From the NCBI GenBank assembly GCA_018066065.1, contig JAGHSC010000239.1:1-17317 (forward strand): a stretch of DNA of 17,317 nucleotides. Direction: 5' to 3'. The notes below the pieces were generated by a model. That model made no database searches, had not been told where the DNA came from, and worked only from the letters and a program-made list of their open reading frames with translations. The DNA is from Candidatus Cryptobacteroides faecihippi. Lineage in GTDB: Bacteria > Bacteroidota > Bacteroidia > Bacteroidales > UBA932. Positions 15,375-17,317 of this stretch are shown piece by piece. A program made the position numbers and the translations under genes. Numbering within the stretch: position 1 is the first letter of the stretch; each line of letters opens with the position of its first letter.

Positions 15375-15378
15375 GGCC

Positions 15379-15978
15379 ATGAAAAGAATGATCATTGCTG
15401 CAATCCTTTCCCTTGCAGCCATTTGTTCCCACGCCCAGTACAACTGCCAGATTGCTGTCTTCGGCTCGATCACAGACGGAGTCACCGACAACACGGCAAC
15501 CATCCAGAAGGCTGTCGACATGGTCAGCGCCAATGGCGGCGGAACCCTTTCGTTCGCTGTGGGACGCTACCTTACCGGAGCCATCGAGCTCAAGGACAAC
15601 GTCACGATCGAACTCAAGGAGGGAGCCGTCCTGGTCGCTTCCCCAAACATCCACTCATTCGGCGGCCACAAGGCTCTCATCTGGAGCGAAGGGGCTGAGA
15701 ATGTCGCTGTCATCGGTAGGGGCAGCATCGACGGGAACGGCGCCGCACTGGGGGCAGCCGTGAAGGACCAGCACTCCAAAGGCTACATCGAATCTGCCGG
15801 CATCCCTGCCCTTGTCGACCTTTCCGGCTGCACCGGAGCCAGGGTGGAAGGAATCAAGCTCATCAATCCCGCAGGCGAAGGCATCCTTGGCGTGAAGCCG
15901 GAAGGAGTCTATGTCTACGACTATGCAGCGGGCAAGTGCATCACACCATCGGGAAAAACAATCAAGATCCAGAAGTAA
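15379..15978 (+). CDS. Short secreted GH28-like beta-helix protein lacking catalytic half
   Basis: A 199-residue exported protein, signal peptide about 1-20 (ending SHAQ). It has the N-terminal part of its neighbours: ITDGVTDNTATIQKAVDMVS (31-50), the GGGTLSFAVGRYLTGAIELKDNVTIELKEGA region (53-83) and early rungs to about residue 165. It then departs from them and ends in PEGVYVYDYAAGKCITPSG and a basic KTIKIQK tail. The NTDG and Asp-pair motifs that would follow are absent, so it is probably not an active GH28 enzyme. It could be a carbohydrate-binding or structural partner, or a gene shortened by deletion. The clean stop, intact signal peptide and lack of nearby in-frame remnants favour an intact gene. 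It directly abuts the third gene (TAA then ATG). Confidence 0.75.
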   Translation: MKRMIIAAILSLAAICSHAQYNCQIAVFGSITDGVTDNTATIQKAVDMVSANGGGTLSFAVGRYLTGAIELKDNVTIELKEGAVLVASPNIHSFGGHKALIWSEGAENVAVIGRGSIDGNGAALGAAVKDQHSKGYIESAGIPALVDLSGCTGARVEGIKLINPAGEGILGVKPEGVYVYDYAAGKCITPSGKTIKIQK

Positions 15979-17317
15979 ATGAACATCAGGAATATACTGA
16001 TCTCGACCCTGGTCGGCCTCATCGCTCTTCCTCTTGGTGCGGCAGACTACATGGCGACTTCGTTCGGCATCAAATCGAACGGAACCACACTGAACACGAC
16101 CTCCATCCAGAAGGCCATCGACTTCATCAGCGAGAAGGGTGGCGGCGTCTTGAAGTTCAAGGTTGGACGCTATCTTACGGGCAGCATAGTGCTCAAGGAC
16201 AATGTCACCATCGATCTCGGGGAAGGCGCAGTCCTCGTCGGCTCTCCGAACCCCTATGACTATCTCAGAGTCAACGGTGTGGCTGGACTGATCCTCTCCG
16301 ACGGGGCTTCCAACATCGGCATCACCGGCCTTGGTGTCGTCGACGGCCAGGGACTCCAGGTTGCCATGGCCTACATCGAGCAGGCGACACATGGCTACAT
16401 CGACGATGAACTCCGCAACGGCAGGGGAGCCCACAGGCCACGCGGAATCTACCTCTTCAATTCGAAGAATGCTGCCATCAGCGGCATCAATGTCAACAAT
16501 GCTCCGGACTGGACGATTGCCTGCGAGAGATGTGACAGCCTTTTGATCGACAAGGTCACCGTCAACAGCAAGATCTACTGGAACAACGACGGCATCGACA
16601 TCATCGACTGCACGAATTCCACCATCCAGAATTGCTTCGTGGATGCTTCAGACGACGGCATCTGCCTCAAGTCGCACAGCAAGGACCACATGTGCGAGAA
16701 CATCCTCATCAAGGGCAACATCGTCACTTCGAGCGCAAGTGCGATCAAGTTCGGAACCGTCAGCAGGGGAGGGTTCAGGAATGTGAGGATCATCGACAAC
16801 ACGGTCTTCGACACCTTCCGTTCTGCGATTGCGATCGAAGCGGTCGACGGAGGCTTCGCAGAGGACATCCTCGTCGACAGCCTGAAGTCCCTCAACACTG
16901 CAAACCCAATATATCTTGTCGTGGGTGACAGGGCCGCTTCGGGAAGCTGGGTGAAGGGCGTCACCATCAGGAATCTCTACGCCGAAGTTCCGGCCACCAA
17001 GCCTGACCTTGGACGTCCGTTCGAGGGACCGACCCTTGAGGACGAGCCAAGGAACGTCTGCCCGTGCGGAATCGTCGGGCTTGAAGGGAACAGGATCAAG
17101 GACGTGACTCTCGAGAATGTCGAGATCAAGTTCCCGGGCGGTGCGGACCCTGAGTACGCCATGGTGGGCACAAAGCAGCTTGACCTGGTCCCTGAGATGC
17201 CGAAGGCCTATCCGGAATTCTCTCAGTTCAAGGAACTTCCATCATGGGGATTCTTCACCAGGCATGCTGAGGGCATCGTCTTCAGGAATGTGAAGCTTTC
17301 TGCGGAACGTCCTGACT
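15979..17317 (+). CDS. Secreted GH28-like right-handed beta-helix glycosidase, 3' end outside window
   Basis: The frame is open from the ATG at 15979, immediately after the previous stop, to the window end: 446 residues visible. A signal peptide (about 1-21) is followed by the same beta-helix layout as the first gene. Key motifs are YWNNDGIDIIDC (200-211), DASDDGICLKSH (222-233) and SASAIKFGT (252-260), the last again in place of the GHG histidine motif. C-terminal segments NLYAEVPATKPDL, EGPTLEDEPRNVCPCGI and SWGFFTRHAEG parallel the first gene closely, so the two are paralogues from a tandem duplication. A 20-base stretch around the CDSLLID codons is identical at 14460-14479 and 16529-16548. 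Pectin-related hydrolysis outside the cytoplasm is likely. Confidence 0.88.
   Translation, partial: MNIRNILISTLVGLIALPLGAADYMATSFGIKSNGTTLNTTSIQKAIDFISEKGGGVLKFKVGRYLTGSIVLKDNVTIDLGEGAVLVGSPNPYDYLRVNGVAGLILSDGASNIGITGLGVVDGQGLQVAMAYIEQATHGYIDDELRNGRGAHRPRGIYLFNSKNAAISGINVNNAPDWTIACERCDSLLIDKVTVNSKIYWNNDGIDIIDCTNSTIQNCFVDASDDGICLKSHSKDHMCENILIKGNIVTSSASAIKFGTVSRGGFRNVRIIDNTVFDTFRSAIAIEAVDGGFAEDILVDSLKSLNTANPIYLVVGDRAASGSWVKGVTIRNLYAEVPATKPDLGRPFEGPTLEDEPRNVCPCGIVGLEGNRIKDVTLENVEIKFPGGADPEYAMVGTKQLDLVPEMPKAYPEFSQFKELPSWGFFTRHAEGIVFRNVKLSAERPD

Overview
The window reads as chromosome from a GC-rich member of the Bacteroidales. Supporting this are upstream elements of the Bacteroidetes sigma-ABfr type (-7 box TAnnTTTG), starts that mostly lack Shine-Dalgarno sequences, the gene order parA-parB-DUF5683-mltD, and secreted GH28-type beta-helix proteins. 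An uncultured gut or rumen lineage is plausible, but that is inference. Coding DNA is dense and strongly GC-biased at third positions, so long antisense open frames are common and were treated as shadows.

Left part (1-10168, all + strand): the 3' portion of priA is followed, after a short gap with a -7-like box, by a tightly packed run: parA, parB, a DUF5683 membrane protein, an MltD-type lytic transglycosylase with LysM repeats, a PqqD-like protein, an HPr-kinase/PEPCK-like P-loop protein, a cytidylyltransferase-GHMP kinase-like fusion, and a class I/II aminotransferase broken by a frameshift near 9545. Gaps run from a 4-base overlap to about 40 bases, so one long transcript is likely. The first half concerns chromosome segregation and the cell wall. 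The second half (6384-8922) is an uncharacterised PqqD/kinase/nucleotidyltransferase module and is the best candidate here for an undescribed system.

Middle (10165-13611): an HI0933/BaiN-type flavoprotein on the - strand converges on the aminotransferase, with both stop codons inside one CTAG. It diverges from a low-molecular-weight tyrosine phosphatase across an 80-base gap holding a perfect inverted repeat made of two opposed -7 boxes. ATP-dependent PEP carboxykinase (pckA) follows on the - strand, with a strong intrinsic terminator and a palindromic leader element.

Right part (13893-17317, + strand): three tandem secreted GH28-like right-handed beta-helix genes, probably part of a pectin-related utilisation locus. 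The middle one is a short 199-residue form lacking the catalytic half, and the third runs off the window end. No tRNA, rRNA, CRISPR array, insertion sequence or SusC/SusD pair was seen.
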